Below, piece by piece: positions 1 through 8,595 of a DNA stretch of 16,148 nucleotides. The number at the start of each line of letters is the position of its first letter. The stretch's first letter is position 1. This DNA is from JAFGIT01 sp016929465 [NCBI: Candidatus Coatesbacteria bacterium] (GTDB lineage Bacteria > B130-G9). The notes below the pieces were generated by a model. It was given only the letters and a program-made list of their open reading frames with translations, did not search any database and was not told the DNA's origin. Where the stretch lies: positions 1 through 16,148 of the forward strand of contig JAFGIT010000393.1 of assembly GCA_016929465.1 (NCBI GenBank), read 5' to 3'. Position numbers and translations under genes: made by a program.

Positions 1-1
1 C

Positions 2-943
2 AGGTTGGATGGCCTCTATCAAGAATTCGACAAGCCGAAAAAGGTCAACGCTCGGATTGAATATCTCGATCCTCATACGCGCGAGACTGCGGCCGATGAG
101 ACCTCTCCGGTTCTTAGCGCAGCGAATGGGGCCACGGCATTGGCGGTTGTCGTTCGCGGATTCGAGAATCCGAATGTTCCCCATGTCTTCGACTCCATCG
201 ATCCGGCAAAGGAACTCGCGAGGTTCATCGGCAATATCATCGAAAGAGACCTCTGGGTCTGTGAGCGGCGTCTCGAAAGGATTGATCTGATGTATGCCAA
301 GGCCAAGTCTGATGAACTGGCCAGGGAAAGGACCGTCGTCGCGAAGTGCATCGAGCACCTCAACGATGGCGAACTCCTAGAGCGCGTCGAGCTGCGCCCC
401 GAGGAAAGCGAGGCCATCAAGGCGATTGAGTTCTATACGGCGAAGCCGCTGCTTGCCATCTTGAATGCTGACGAGTGCAAAGCGGCCACTGAAAGGCTGA
501 AGGAACTCTCCGACGACCTCAAGTCGTCAATGCCTAGTCACATCACAGTGGTCTCCGTCTGCGCTCGAATCGAGCAGGAGCTCCTCGAGTTGGAGGAGGA
601 TGATCGCTGCACATTCATGGACGATATGTGTATCACCTCCCTTGCTCAGGACCGGATCATAAGAGCCTCATACGAGGCAACCGGGACAATCTGCTTCTTC
701 ACTGTAGGAAACGATGAAGTGCGGGCCTGGCCGCTCAGGGCCGGCACCAAGTCCGTAGGCGCGGCAGGGACGATCCATAGCGATTTGGCCCGAGGGTTCA
801 TAAGGGCCGAGGTTCTGGGATTCGACGACTATCTGAAGGCCGGCTCGGTGCGGGAGGCGAAGGCTCAGAAGATGGTGAGGCTCGAGGGGAAGGAATATAC
901 GGTGCAGGATGGTGACATCATAGAGTTCCGGTTCAACGTATAG
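2..943 (+). CDS. YchF/OLA1-like GTPase, C-terminal part (5' end outside window)
   Basis: The reading frame is open at the left edge and starts mid-protein (Arg-Leu-Asp-Gly-Leu, matching the YchF segment just before the second GTPase motif). The P-loop and about 50 N-terminal residues are therefore missing only because the window begins here. A TTG at position 5 is not a convincing start. The middle is the helical coiled-coil insert typical of YchF, followed by a G4-like NADE where most GTPases have NKxD; this deviation is a family trait linked to ATP use. The last ~85 residues are the TGS-like DUF933 domain, with FFTVGNDEVRAW, GTIHSDLARGFIRAEV and the ending VQDGDIIEFRFNV. Known YchF/OLA1 proteins are ribosome-associated P-loop NTPases linked to translation and stress. 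Oddly, the G3 position reads YLDPHT, without the usual DxxG glycine, so this may be a divergent member. Confidence 0.88.
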   Translation, partial: RLDGLYQEFDKPKKVNARIEYLDPHTRETAADETSPVLSAANGATALAVVVRGFENPNVPHVFDSIDPAKELARFIGNIIERDLWVCERRLERIDLMYAKAKSDELARERTVVAKCIEHLNDGELLERVELRPEESEAIKAIEFYTAKPLLAILNADECKAATERLKELSDDLKSSMPSHITVVSVCARIEQELLELEEDDRCTFMDDMCITSLAQDRIIRASYEATGTICFFTVGNDEVRAWPLRAGTKSVGAAGTIHSDLARGFIRAEVLGFDDYLKAGSVREAKAQKMVRLEGKEYTVQDGDIIEFRFNV

Positions 944-1159
944 CTTCATTGGTTGCTACTTGCACCTGTCCGCTGTGGTTGTTTAGTCTTGCTGCGAGCT
1001 GGCCATCTATTCCCTTTGCATCTTCGACTGTGAATTGACCGGCAGGATACTTGCGATTTGATGTCATCTGTTTGACTTCAAGCCATTTGACCGAAGCCGC
1101 AAAAATATGTCAGATTCTTGGAGTGCAGTTGATTTCCGCTTATTGCCAAAGGGAGTGGG
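944..1159. other. Intergenic spacer, no clear element
   Basis: This 216-bp gap lies between the YchF-like gene and the TPR gene. I see no strong hairpin with a T-run that would end the first transcript. Several TTGACC/TTGACT hexamers occur (near 1035, 1072 and 1087), but none has a good -10 box at 16-18 bp, so a promoter for the TPR gene is likely here but not assignable. Confidence 0.4.
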
Positions 1160-2584
1160 ATGAAGAAGTCGAAGATATTTCTCTCGGTGTTGCTGCTCAT
1201 CGCAGTGATGTTTTTCCTCTCTTTTCTCATCACGATTTTGGCGTCGCTTGTCATACCTCCTAAGAACCTCCTGCCGGGAGAGGATATTAGCTCATCCGAG
1301 ACGAGGGGGAAGCCAGAGGAGAAGGAAGCAAGCGGGAGCACTTCGGGGGAATATCTTGCCGAAATAAATAGCCTTATATTTTCGCCTGATCTCGACGCAT
1401 CGAGGCGCAGAGACGTTCTGATAGAGCAAGGTGCCGCTGCATTTCCCGGGGACGAGCTGCTCCAACTCCTGCTGAGGGAAGTCCGCCTCGAATCGATCCT
1501 ATCGAAATCCTATGTGACGGATGATGAGTTGAGCAAGTATGAGGGCTATATATCATCGATCGAGGACAAGTCACCAGACGCTCGAATAGACTACGCCCGA
1601 GCTCTTATCCACGTTGATCGATATCGCGATGCGATATCGAAGCTGCGGGAATTGCTTGCCCTTGTGCCGGATAGTGTGCGTGGCAACTACTATTTGGGGG
1701 AATCCTTTGCTCGAGAGCTGAGACTCCGAGACAGCGCGAGGCACCTGAGAATAGCGCTGGAACATTGCGGCGACTACAGGATTGCAGGGGAACTCCTGAA
1801 ACTGGTCGGCAAAGCCGAGGGCCTCGCGAAGGTCCCGGTCTCTGTAATCTCGGCGCGAGAAATGCTCCCCAACCTCGAGATCGATATGGAAGGGCTGATG
1901 GCAATCGGCAATCTTTTGCTCTGGCTAGATGATCCCGCACTTGCAGGAGTTGCATTCACCAGGGCAATAAGTATGTCGCCCGAGAGCGCCGACGCACATA
2001 TCGGCCTGGCGAGGTCCCAATTCGAAATCTCCGCAGACATCAAGTGCAGAAGGCCTTCCGAGCTCAGGCTGAACTCGCTCATCGGAGCAGCAGAGCATCT
2101 GGAAAAGGCGGCCATTCTGAACAAGGGAAATCGCATGACGCTCTTGCAGCTTGCGGAGGAGCTAAGGGCGCTGAGGCAACAAAAGGACGGGATAATCATA
2201 TATTCTGCCGTAGCAGAATATCTCCGGGATACTGGGCAATTGCCTGGAAAGGACCACGATTGGCTATTGATAGATTCAGAGGGAAAGGCGCCTCAGGTCG
2301 CAGGGGACATCGACCGGGACTCAGGGATCGCTCTGGCTTCTGAAAGCCTCGTCACTAACCGCGAGAAGGTCGAGGGCTGGAAAGGCCCGTATCTGCTGGC
2401 CCCCAACTCTGATTCCTGGGGACGCTCATATATGGTGAGACTCTGGCACGGTGACGAGACGTCCTCCAGGATCTTAACATTGAGCGCCGGTCCCAATGGA
2501 ATTCTCGAGACACCCGGGGCCGCCCGATCAACCGAAGGGGATGACTTGGGTCTCTTCTTCGAGCTGAGAGCATCAGAACCATAG
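1160..2584 (+). CDS. Membrane-anchored TPR protein with C-terminal pseudopilin (GspG)-like domain
   Basis: This 474-residue protein starts at ATG 1160, with GGGAG at 1151-1155 as ribosome binding site. Residues 7-33 are one hydrophobic helix after two Lys, giving an N-terminal membrane anchor. A low-complexity linker rich in Glu, Ser and Gly follows. The middle contains TPR-like helix pairs (around residues 135-200, 240-290 and 305-350), with the Ala/Leu/Tyr pattern and a recurring Pro at unit ends. The last ~110 residues resemble the C-terminal domain of type II secretion major pseudopilins: WKGPYLL, then DSWGRSYMVRL, then LSAGPNGILETPG and a terminal Asp-Asp. It lacks the type IV pilin prepilin leader (no Gly-Phe-Thr-Leu-x-Glu at the start). 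Function is unknown. Inference: an envelope-bound scaffold that displays a pilin-like head or interacts with a secretion/pilus machine. Its 3' end converges on the glycosyltransferase gene with a 22-bp gap. Confidence 0.8.
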   Translation: MKKSKIFLSVLLLIAVMFFLSFLITILASLVIPPKNLLPGEDISSSETRGKPEEKEASGSTSGEYLAEINSLIFSPDLDASRRRDVLIEQGAAAFPGDELLQLLLREVRLESILSKSYVTDDELSKYEGYISSIEDKSPDARIDYARALIHVDRYRDAISKLRELLALVPDSVRGNYYLGESFARELRLRDSARHLRIALEHCGDYRIAGELLKLVGKAEGLAKVPVSVISAREMLPNLEIDMEGLMAIGNLLLWLDDPALAGVAFTRAISMSPESADAHIGLARSQFEISADIKCRRPSELRLNSLIGAAEHLEKAAILNKGNRMTLLQLAEELRALRQQKDGIIIYSAVAEYLRDTGQLPGKDHDWLLIDSEGKAPQVAGDIDRDSGIALASESLVTNREKVEGWKGPYLLAPNSDSWGRSYMVRLWHGDETSSRILTLSAGPNGILETPGAARSTEGDDLGLFFELRASEP

Positions 2585-2586
2585 CG

Positions 2587-2600
2587 ATCCCCGGCGGGAT
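2587..2600. other. Short hairpin between convergent genes
   Basis: ATCCC (2587-2591) pairs with GGGAT (2596-2600) around a CGGC loop, in the 22-bp gap between the TPR stop and the convergent glycosyltransferase stop. The position suits a shared terminator, but the stem is only 5 bp and no T-run follows on either strand, so this is weak. Confidence 0.2.
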
Positions 2601-2606
2601 TCATCT

Positions 2607-3584
2607 TCAGCGTCGGCGATTCTGAGCCAAGGCGGCCCCCGCAGATTTCCTATGCTCGTATCCAATAAGCCCCGAATAGATGAATGACGCCCACGAGAAT
2701 GGCAGAAGGCTGCAACTTGCGATTTTTTTCATTATTGGGGTCGAGAGCCGGTTGAAAATGACCTTTTTGACTGCTTTCTTGGCTATTGAGAAAGGATGGC
2801 CCTCGAAGACAGTAGTCTGATCTACCCGCAAAGATGCGCGCAGCTCGGGGTGTTTTGCTGCGAGCACGGCTGCGTCCTTGCCAGCTTGTTTTTGTCTCGC
2901 GAGAAACTCGTCAAGCGTCTGGGCGTGGTCGTGAAAGACCTCCGCCTCCGGCTCATATATAATAGGGATGCTCTTCTGTGCGAGTTTCCAGCCGAGAAAG
3001 GTGTCGTCGTAATATATGACATCGGTCGGGAATCCCCCGCAGTCCAGAAGTAGCCTCTTGGGGAATGAGCAGTTGCAGGTATATAACATGCTGAAGTGAA
3101 GACTATCTCCGCGCTTCGCATGGTTCAGTTGGAATTGAGCCGCGCTTCTTTCATCCAGATATCGGACGAACCTGGTCCGATTGACTCCTGGCGCGAGTTT
3201 GACCCCTCCCTGCACCGCAGTCCTGCCTCCCATTTTGTCGAAAGCTCTGATGTGCTTTCGTATGAGATCATCTGACGCGATTATGTCATCACCCATGAAC
3301 AGCAGTATTTCCCCGCGTGCTTTTCCTGCGGCGAGGTTTCTCGCTACTGCGGGACCGGAGTGATCCTGCGAGTAGTAGCTGAGCCACGAATCCTCGCGCG
3401 AATTTTTCTCCAACCAATTGAGTGTCCCATCTGTTGAACCATCGTCAACGATGACTAATTCGAACGATTCCTGGGGATAGCTTTGGCGTCTAAGTGAATC
3501 GATGGCGCCAATTAATTTATCCAAGCGATTGAATGTTGGGATTATGACTGATAGGCGGCAGTTGGAGCGGGATTGGCTTTTCAA
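2607..3584 (-). CDS. Glycosyltransferase family 2
   Basis: This 325-residue GT-A fold glycosyltransferase most likely transfers a sugar from a nucleotide-sugar to a growing surface glycan on the cytoplasmic face. Residues 11-20 give the family opening LSVIIPTFNR. VDDGSTDGT (about 46-54) is the nucleotide-binding loop, FMGDD (96-100) supplies the metal-binding acidic residues, and YYDDTFLGWKL (191-201) matches the ED-type catalytic region. The C-terminal ~80 residues include a moderately hydrophobic stretch (about 290-310) that may associate with the membrane. The start is a TTG at 3584 preceded by GAGAG; no ATG or GTG is available upstream before an in-frame stop, so the start is tentative. 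It is transcribed away from the polysaccharide operon across a 198-bp divergent region. Donor and acceptor cannot be told from sequence. Confidence 0.88.
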   Translation of the reverse strand: MKSQSRSNCRLSVIIPTFNRLDKLIGAIDSLRRQSYPQESFELVIVDDGSTDGTLNWLEKNSREDSWLSYYSQDHSGPAVARNLAAGKARGEILLFMGDDIIASDDLIRKHIRAFDKMGGRTAVQGGVKLAPGVNRTRFVRYLDERSAAQFQLNHAKRGDSLHFSMLYTCNCSFPKRLLLDCGGFPTDVIYYDDTFLGWKLAQKSIPIIYEPEAEVFHDHAQTLDEFLARQKQAGKDAAVLAAKHPELRASLRVDQTTVFEGHPFSIAKKAVKKVIFNRLSTPIMKKIASCSLLPFSWASFIYSGLIGYEHRKSAGAALAQNRRR

Positions 3585-3695
3585 ATTGACTCTCTCAAAT
3601 GTGCAAAAGAAGGCCTCTATGCTCTCGGTCGCGTCTGACAGTCAAGCGATTTCACCGTGCCCGATTCGGGGATGCTCATGGCCGTGACTTGGGGT

Positions 3696-3724
3696 TTGAC
3701 AAGCGAGCACGAAGCATTTAGCAT
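3696..3724 (+). promoter_or_regulatory. Sigma70-type promoter for the polysaccharide operon
   Basis: A perfect -35 hexamer TTGACA (3696-3701) and a -10 hexamer TAGCAT (3719-3724, four of six consensus positions) are separated by 17 bp. They lie about 60 bp before the start of the glycosylphosphotransferase gene in the divergent intergenic region. This is the best promoter I can see in the window. Confidence 0.55.
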
Positions 3725-3734
3725 ATAGCGCGAT

Positions 3735-3759
3735 AACAAGACCGGCATACCGGTTTGTT
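3735..3759. promoter_or_regulatory. Inverted repeat just downstream of the promoter
   Basis: ACCGG (3741-3745) pairs with CCGGT (3750-3754) around a CATA loop. Outside it, AACAAG pairs with TTGTT allowing a G-T pair and one bulged A. It sits in the predicted 5' untranslated region, between the TAGCAT -10 box and the start codon. It could be a repressor operator or an RNA hairpin controlling translation; sequence alone does not decide. Confidence 0.35.
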
Positions 3760-3782
3760 ACTGAATGGGGTAGTCCAAAATT

Positions 3783-5186
3783 ATGTTGAAAGAGCATCAC
3801 CGAACCGTCCTTTTTCTGTTCGCTGCTTGCGATATTGTGGCCACCGTTGGCGCGTTTATCGCGGCGTACTATATACGGTTCTTCACCTTCTTTGAAGCGC
3901 CGTCCGGCGTGCCGGACATCGGGCTTTATGTGGACCCCTTCGTGGTTGGTGCGATCGCGGTGCTCTGGACTTCGGCATTCGCTACGGCTGGCTTATATCG
4001 GCCAAGGAGATTGCGTCCCAGGATTGACGAGTTCTTCAAAATAATCTATGTCGTTATCCTCTCGGTTTTCGTCCTGATGGGCCTCGGCTACCTCTATAGA
4101 GACTACCTCTTCTCGCGAGGAGTATTGCTGATCTTCCTGATCCTCGATGTCATCGCCATTCTCTCTTTCAGGATGGCGCTTCGTAGCGTATTGGCTCACT
4201 TGCGAAAGGCCGGCTACAATCTCAGACGAATATTATTGATAGGCAGCGGCGACCTGGCAAAGACCCTCATCAAGAAGATTATTGAGAATCCATATACTGG
4301 TCTGAAGATAGTCGGCGCGCTCGACAACTCGAGAAGGATTGGCGAAAGGGTGGAAGACGATGTCAAAGTCGTGGGGCGAATCTCTGAGACCAGGCGCATC
4401 GCCACGGAACTCGGGGCGGACCAGGTATTGATCACGCTTCCTTTTTCTGAGCACAAGGTCCTTCAGAAAGTCCTCAACGACCTGAAGGACACACTTGTTG
4501 ATATAAAGATTGCGCCGGACATCATGCAGCTGGTTATGCTTCGCTCTTACGTGGAGCAGCTGGATGGGATACCGATTGTGAACCTGACCTATACGCCGCT
4601 ATCAGGATGGCGATACAGATTGAAACGCTCCTTGGACGTAGCGCTCTCGGCCCTGGGCCTCATTCTCGCATCTCCGGTTTTCCTGTTAGTCGCTATAGTC
4701 ACGAAATGCACATCCAAAGGACCTGTCTTCTTCAGGCAGGAGCGACTCGGCCTGGACGGCAAGTCTTTTGTCATGCTGAAGTTCAGGACAATGGTCAATG
4801 GCGCAGATCAGGCGGGCAAGGAATGGACCACGAAGAATGATCCGCGGATAACCAAATTCGGCTCATTCCTGAGACGGTTCAGCATCGACGAGATACCGCA
4901 GTTCTACAATGTCTTGAGGGGGGAAATGAGCATAGTCGGCCCACGGCCCGAGCAGCCTGCTTTCGTGGATGAATTCAAGAACACGATCCCGCTTTACATG
5001 CTGAGGCACAAAGTCAAATCCGGGATGACTGGGCTCGCCCAGGTCAACGGATGGCGTGGCGACACATCGCTTAGGAAGCGTCTCAAGAGCGATCTGTATT
5101 ACATAGAGAACTGGTCCATATCGATGGACATCAAGATACTCCTCTTCACTGTTGCCAGGGCATTCAATCAGAAAAACGCCTATTGA
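3783..5186 (+). CDS. Undecaprenyl-phosphate hexose-1-phosphate transferase (polyprenyl glycosylphosphotransferase, WcaJ-like)
   Basis: This 467-residue inner-membrane enzyme would move a sugar-1-phosphate (often glucose or galactose) from a UDP-sugar to undecaprenyl phosphate, starting a surface-polysaccharide repeat unit. Four N-terminal hydrophobic helices (about 8-30, 48-71, 86-106, 112-133) precede a Rossmann-like CoA_binding_3 domain with LLIGSGDLAK at 151-160. A fifth hydrophobic segment (about 286-307) leads into the catalytic bacterial sugar transferase domain. That domain has KGPVFFRQERLG (312-323), KFRTM (333-337), the catalytic Asp-Glu pair in FSIDEIPQF (366-374), SIVGPRPE (383-390) and GMTGLAQVNGWRG (414-426). 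Length and order match the long WcaJ/EpsL class. The start is ATG 3783, with only a distant GGGG as ribosome binding site. It is the first gene behind the promoter at 3696 and is followed after one base by the PfkB-type kinase. Confidence 0.9.
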   Translation: MLKEHHRTVLFLFAACDIVATVGAFIAAYYIRFFTFFEAPSGVPDIGLYVDPFVVGAIAVLWTSAFATAGLYRPRRLRPRIDEFFKIIYVVILSVFVLMGLGYLYRDYLFSRGVLLIFLILDVIAILSFRMALRSVLAHLRKAGYNLRRILLIGSGDLAKTLIKKIIENPYTGLKIVGALDNSRRIGERVEDDVKVVGRISETRRIATELGADQVLITLPFSEHKVLQKVLNDLKDTLVDIKIAPDIMQLVMLRSYVEQLDGIPIVNLTYTPLSGWRYRLKRSLDVALSALGLILASPVFLLVAIVTKCTSKGPVFFRQERLGLDGKSFVMLKFRTMVNGADQAGKEWTTKNDPRITKFGSFLRRFSIDEIPQFYNVLRGEMSIVGPRPEQPAFVDEFKNTIPLYMLRHKVKSGMTGLAQVNGWRGDTSLRKRLKSDLYYIENWSISMDIKILLFTVARAFNQKNAY

Positions 5187-5187
5187 A

Positions 5188-6120
5188 ATGATCTCAACGC
5201 TCACCCTCAACCCCGCCCTCGACCGCACAATCAGGGTAAAGAACCTCACATTCGACGACGCCAACCGGGTCCTGTCTGAGGAGCGATTCGCAGCGGGAAA
5301 GGGGATCGATGTCTCCCGCGCTGTCATAGAGCTTGGAGGTTCCACGATGGCATTCGGCTTCGTTGGCGGCTACGCCGGCATGGAGCTCGAGGACCGGTTG
5401 CGACTTGCCGGAGTGGATACTGACTTCGTTCGCATAAGTTCCGAGACCAGAACCAACGTCGTCATAAGGGACGTAGAGTCGAACTCAATCACTGCACTCA
5501 ATGCCAGGGGGCCGCATGCGACCCACGTTGAATATGAGCAGCTTCTGAAGAAGCTCAGAGAGCACAAGTTCGCGCCTGGTTTTTTCGTGATCTCCGGCAG
5601 CGCCCCTCCTGGAGTGCCAACGGATGTCTATTGCGAAGTTATCAACATAGCAAAGCGCAATAACCTCAAGGCCGTGCTCGATGCGGATGGAGAACTCCTG
5701 AAGAGGGGAATTGAGGCCGGACCGTTCATGATAAAACCTAACAGCCATGAGCTTCGCCGCCTGCTTGGTTACGAGGTTCACGGCATTGATGAAGTGGAGC
5801 GCGCTGGACAGAAGGTCAGGGAGATGGGAGTTGAGAACGTCCTCGTCTCGATGGGCAAGGACGGGGCAGTCCTGGTATCCGCCGATGGGTCTTACTTCGC
5901 GAAGCCGCCATTGGTCGATGCAGTCAGCCCGATCGGTGCCGGCGACTCCCTCGTTGCGGGCTTCATTTTAGGCCTGGACTCGGGGCTTTCATTCTGTGAG
6001 AGTCTAAGGCTTGGCGTGGCGGCTGGTGCAGCCTGTGCTCTTACACCCGGCACGGAACTATGTAAGTATGAAGATGTATATATAATCAGGTCAGAAGTAG
6101 AGATAACAAAGCTCAAATAG
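5188..6120 (+). CDS. PfkB-family sugar kinase, 1-phosphofructokinase/LacC-like
   Basis: A 310-residue ribokinase-fold enzyme of the hexose-phosphate kinase group that includes 1-phosphofructokinase and tagatose-6-phosphate kinase. LTLNPALDRTI lies at residues 5-15, GKGIDVSRA (37-45) is the substrate loop, and SGSAPPGVP gives the mid-domain motif. The ATP-site motif PIGAGDSLVAGF (248-259) carries the catalytic base Asp253. The usual Gly-Lys-Gly-Ile-Asn has Asp in place of Asn41, so the substrate may differ. I chose ATG 5188, because the protein then begins MISTLTLNPALD as family members do and the codon lies one base after the upstream stop (TGAAATG), implying translational coupling; no Shine-Dalgarno is obvious. 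An in-frame ATG at 5152 inside the preceding gene is less likely. The co-transcribed setting suggests a role in sugar-phosphate supply, but the substrate is uncertain. Confidence 0.85.
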   Translation: MISTLTLNPALDRTIRVKNLTFDDANRVLSEERFAAGKGIDVSRAVIELGGSTMAFGFVGGYAGMELEDRLRLAGVDTDFVRISSETRTNVVIRDVESNSITALNARGPHATHVEYEQLLKKLREHKFAPGFFVISGSAPPGVPTDVYCEVINIAKRNNLKAVLDADGELLKRGIEAGPFMIKPNSHELRRLLGYEVHGIDEVERAGQKVREMGVENVLVSMGKDGAVLVSADGSYFAKPPLVDAVSPIGAGDSLVAGFILGLDSGLSFCESLRLGVAAGAACALTPGTELCKYEDVYIIRSEVEITKLK

Positions 6121-6166
6121 GAAGAGCTTTTACTAAATAATGATTTTCTAGCTTTCGGAGGTTTCG

Positions 6167-7480
6167 GTGAATATTTGTGTTGTCGGAGTTGGATATGTTG
6201 GCCTGGTGACAGGCGCCGTCTTTGCTGATTTGGGCAATGATGTAATCTGCGTCGATATCGATGAGAAGAAAGTCGAGGATCTAAAGAAAGGGATAATGCC
6301 GATCTTCGAGCCGGGACTTAAGGAGATAGTTGTCCATAATTCGAAGGACGGCCGTCTCACCTTCACAACTAGCATAAAGGAGGGTGTGAGGAAGTCCGAG
6401 ATAATCTTCATCGGCGTGAATACCCCACCAAAGGACAATGGGGAGACCGATCTAAGCTACGTCAAAGCCGTTGCTGAGAGCATAGCCGAGTGTATCGACG
6501 GCTATAAAATAATCGTCAACAAGAGCACCGTTCCGGTCGGGACCGGCGATCTGGTAAGGGAGATAATCGACAGCAAGAAGCGCAAGGATGTTGATTTTGA
6601 CGTGGTCTCGAATCCTGAGTTCCTCCGGGAGGGCTCTGCGATAAAGGACACCCTGGAGCCAGACAGAATCGTTATCGGTGCGCCGAGCAAGAATGTCGCG
6701 ATGAAGCTGCTCGAGCTCTATGCAGTTCTGGAGCGACCGATGATCATCACCGATGTGCATAGCGCGGAGATCATCAAGTACGCATCAAACGCTTTCCTCG
6801 CCACGAAGATTTCCTTCGTCAATTTCATAGCGGACCTTTGCGAACTGGCTGGAGCTGACGTCAATCATGTCGTAAAGGGCATGGGCTCTGACAAGCGAAT
6901 CGGCGGACTTTTCCTTCAGCCGGGGCTCGGCTACGGCGGCTCTTGCTTCCCCAAGGACAGCAGCTCCCTAGCACACACTGTGAAGACCTATGGCGGCGAT
7001 TCATCCATCATCGACGCTGTGATGCGCATCAATGCGCAGAGAGCCAAGAGGCTCTTGGAGAAAATCGAGAAGCGTTTCTCCAGCAAACTGGAGGGCAAGA
7101 CCTTCGCGATGCTCGGATTGGCCTTCAAGCCCAATACCGATGACATTCGCGACGCCAAGTCACTGGATTTGATAAAGGGATTGCTCAAGCACAAGGCGAT
7201 TGTCAAAGTCTATGATCCAGCTGCCATGGGCAATGTTAAGGAATTCTTCCCTGATATCACATACTGTCAGAACGCTTACGAGGCGACAGAGGGCGCCGAT
7301 GCACTGATCCTCGTAACCGAATGGAATGAATTCCGGCTTCTCAACTTCGAGAAGGTAAGAAAAGTGATCAAGCAGCCCATACTATTTGATGGGCGTAATT
7401 TATACGATCCGAAGAGAATGCATGCCCTTGGATTCGAATACCATGGCATGGGCGTGAAGTCCTTCGAAGGGAGCTGTTGA
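6167..7480 (+). CDS. ugd: UDP-glucose 6-dehydrogenase
   Basis: A 437-residue NAD-dependent enzyme that oxidises UDP-glucose twice to UDP-glucuronate in the cytoplasm. It starts at GTG 6167 with a strong GGAGG at 6157-6161. The Rossmann motif [11 protein letters not shown] (residues 6-16) binds NAD. FEPGL (47-51), NKSTVPVGT (118-126) and SNPEFLREG (148-156) are family signatures. Lys204 in [13 protein letters not shown] and the catalytic nucleophile Cys260 in [10 protein letters not shown] are present, and the C-terminal domain carries [13 protein letters not shown]. Length is normal. It lies 46 bp after the kinase gene and one base before the epimerase gene, which would use its product. UDP-N-acetylmannosamine dehydrogenase is the main alternative in this superfamily, but the downstream neighbour favours UDP-glucose. 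Confidence 0.92.
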   Translation: MNICVVGVGYVGLVTGAVFADLGNDVICVDIDEKKVEDLKKGIMPIFEPGLKEIVVHNSKDGRLTFTTSIKEGVRKSEIIFIGVNTPPKDNGETDLSYVKAVAESIAECIDGYKIIVNKSTVPVGTGDLVREIIDSKKRKDVDFDVVSNPEFLREGSAIKDTLEPDRIVIGAPSKNVAMKLLELYAVLERPMIITDVHSAEIIKYASNAFLATKISFVNFIADLCELAGADVNHVVKGMGSDKRIGGLFLQPGLGYGGSCFPKDSSSLAHTVKTYGGDSSIIDAVMRINAQRAKRLLEKIEKRFSSKLEGKTFAMLGLAFKPNTDDIRDAKSLDLIKGLLKHKAIVKVYDPAAMGNVKEFFPDITYCQNAYEATEGADALILVTEWNEFRLLNFEKVRKVIKQPILFDGRNLYDPKRMHALGFEYHGMGVKSFEGSC

Positions 7481-7481
7481 C

Positions 7482-8432
7482 ATGCCTAGATCGATCGTGA
7501 CTGGCGGAGCGGGATTCATCGGTTCGCATCTGTGCGAGCATCTACTTGCCAATGGACATGAGGTTATCTGTATCGATAACCTGCTGACTGGGACAACGGA
7601 CAATCTCGCTCAGATCAAGAGCGATAGATTCACTTTTCTAAAGTACAATGTGACGAACTACCTGTTCATAAATGGCGAACTCGATTACGTGTTTCACCTT
7701 GCGAGCCCTGCCAGCCCTGTTGACTACCTCGAGCTGCCGATCCAGACAATGAAAGTCGGCGCTCTTGGGACTTTGAATGCCCTGGGGCTGGCAAAGGCGA
7801 AGAACGCGACATTCCTCCTTGCGTCTACTTCAGAGGTCTATGGCGACCCCGAGCATCACCCTCAGGAAGAGACCTATTGGGGAAATGTGAATCCGATCGG
7901 CCCCAGAGGGGTCTATGATGAGGCGAAGCGGTTCGCGGAGGCGCTCACGATGGCGTATTCACGCTATCACGGAGTGAAGACTCGGATAGCTCGCATATTC
8001 AACACATTCGGTCCGCGCATGAGGCTGAAAGATGGACGAGTGGTGCCGAACTTCATGTGTCAGGCATTGGCCAAGAAACCTCTCACCGTCTATGGCGACG
8101 GTTCCCAGACGCGGTCGTTCTGCTATGTCTCGGACCTTGTGGAAGGCCTATACAAATTGATGATGTCCAGCGAATTGGACCCGACGAATATCGGAAATCC
8201 GAGCGAGATGTCGATACTGGAATTCGCGAAGCGAATAAATCAGCTGACAGGAAATTCTGCTGGAATTGTCTTTGAGGAATTGCCTATAGACGATCCGAAA
8301 TATCGACGTCCGAATATAGGCAAGGCCAAGCGAGTCCTCAATTGGGAGCCGAAGATTGCTCTGGCAGAAGGGCTAGAAAGGACGCTCGAGTGGTTCAAGA
8401 TCGAGATTGCCAGGACTGCACAATCTGAATAG
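7482..8432 (+). CDS. UDP-glucuronate decarboxylase (UDP-xylose synthase)-like epimerase
   Basis: A 316-residue extended short-chain dehydrogenase that most likely decarboxylates UDP-glucuronate to UDP-xylose. [10 protein letters not shown] (7-16) is the NAD-binding glycine motif. Catalytic residues are visible as STSEVYGDP (115-123) and the Tyr145/Lys149 pair in [11 protein letters not shown]. The UXS-type stretch [12 protein letters not shown] (131-142), [10 protein letters not shown] (171-180) and [15 protein letters not shown] fit this family better than GalE or RmlB. The common family segment Arg-Ser-Cys-Tyr-Asp-Glu-Gly-Lys here reads RGVYDEAK, a mild deviation. ATG 7482 begins one base after the ugd stop, with GGGAG just upstream, so the two genes are translated as a pair. 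Ending in UDP-xylose (or a related 4-keto pentose) gives the locus a pentose donor for the surface glycan. Confidence 0.87.
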   Translation: MPRSIVTGGAGFIGSHLCEHLLANGHEVICIDNLLTGTTDNLAQIKSDRFTFLKYNVTNYLFINGELDYVFHLASPASPVDYLELPIQTMKVGALGTLNALGLAKAKNATFLLASTSEVYGDPEHHPQEETYWGNVNPIGPRGVYDEAKRFAEALTMAYSRYHGVKTRIARIFNTFGPRMRLKDGRVVPNFMCQALAKKPLTVYGDGSQTRSFCYVSDLVEGLYKLMMSSELDPTNIGNPSEMSILEFAKRINQLTGNSAGIVFEELPIDDPKYRRPNIGKAKRVLNWEPKIALAEGLERTLEWFKIEIARTAQSE

Positions 8433-8595
8433 GCCAGTTGGATCGCGGCAAGACTCGATGCTAAGACAGATTCCCGAGCCTACTTGGCTCGAGTTCTCGG
8501 CACGGGAGAGCGATCGCCCGTCTAATGATGTTGAGTTCAGATGGCGACGGTGTTTGCTCCCGGTGTGGAATAGAAGAGCTTAATTTGGAGATAGT
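8433..8595. other. Intergenic region with a 6-bp hairpin
   Basis: CGAGCC (8475-8480) pairs perfectly with GGCTCG (8486-8491) around TACTT. No T-run follows, so it is a poor intrinsic terminator, and it may instead be part of a leader upstream of the dehydratase genes. No leucine-codon-rich leader peptide or other attenuator hallmark was seen, and no clear promoter. Confidence 0.25.

Noticed and set aside
73-420. Long minus-strand open frame opposite the YchF-like gene, and many similar frames opposite other genes
   Set aside because: These frames lie antisense to well-supported coding regions, show no family features and are Ser/Arg/Leu-rich, as expected of shadow frames.
5152-5187. Upstream ATG extending the PfkB-type kinase by 12 residues
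   Set aside because: The extension lies inside the preceding gene and lacks family similarity. ATG 5188 gives the standard N-terminus and one-base spacing from the upstream stop.
8548-8595. Possible leucine attenuator before the dehydratase genes
   Set aside because: No leader peptide with repeated Leu codons and no competing terminator/antiterminator hairpins were found.
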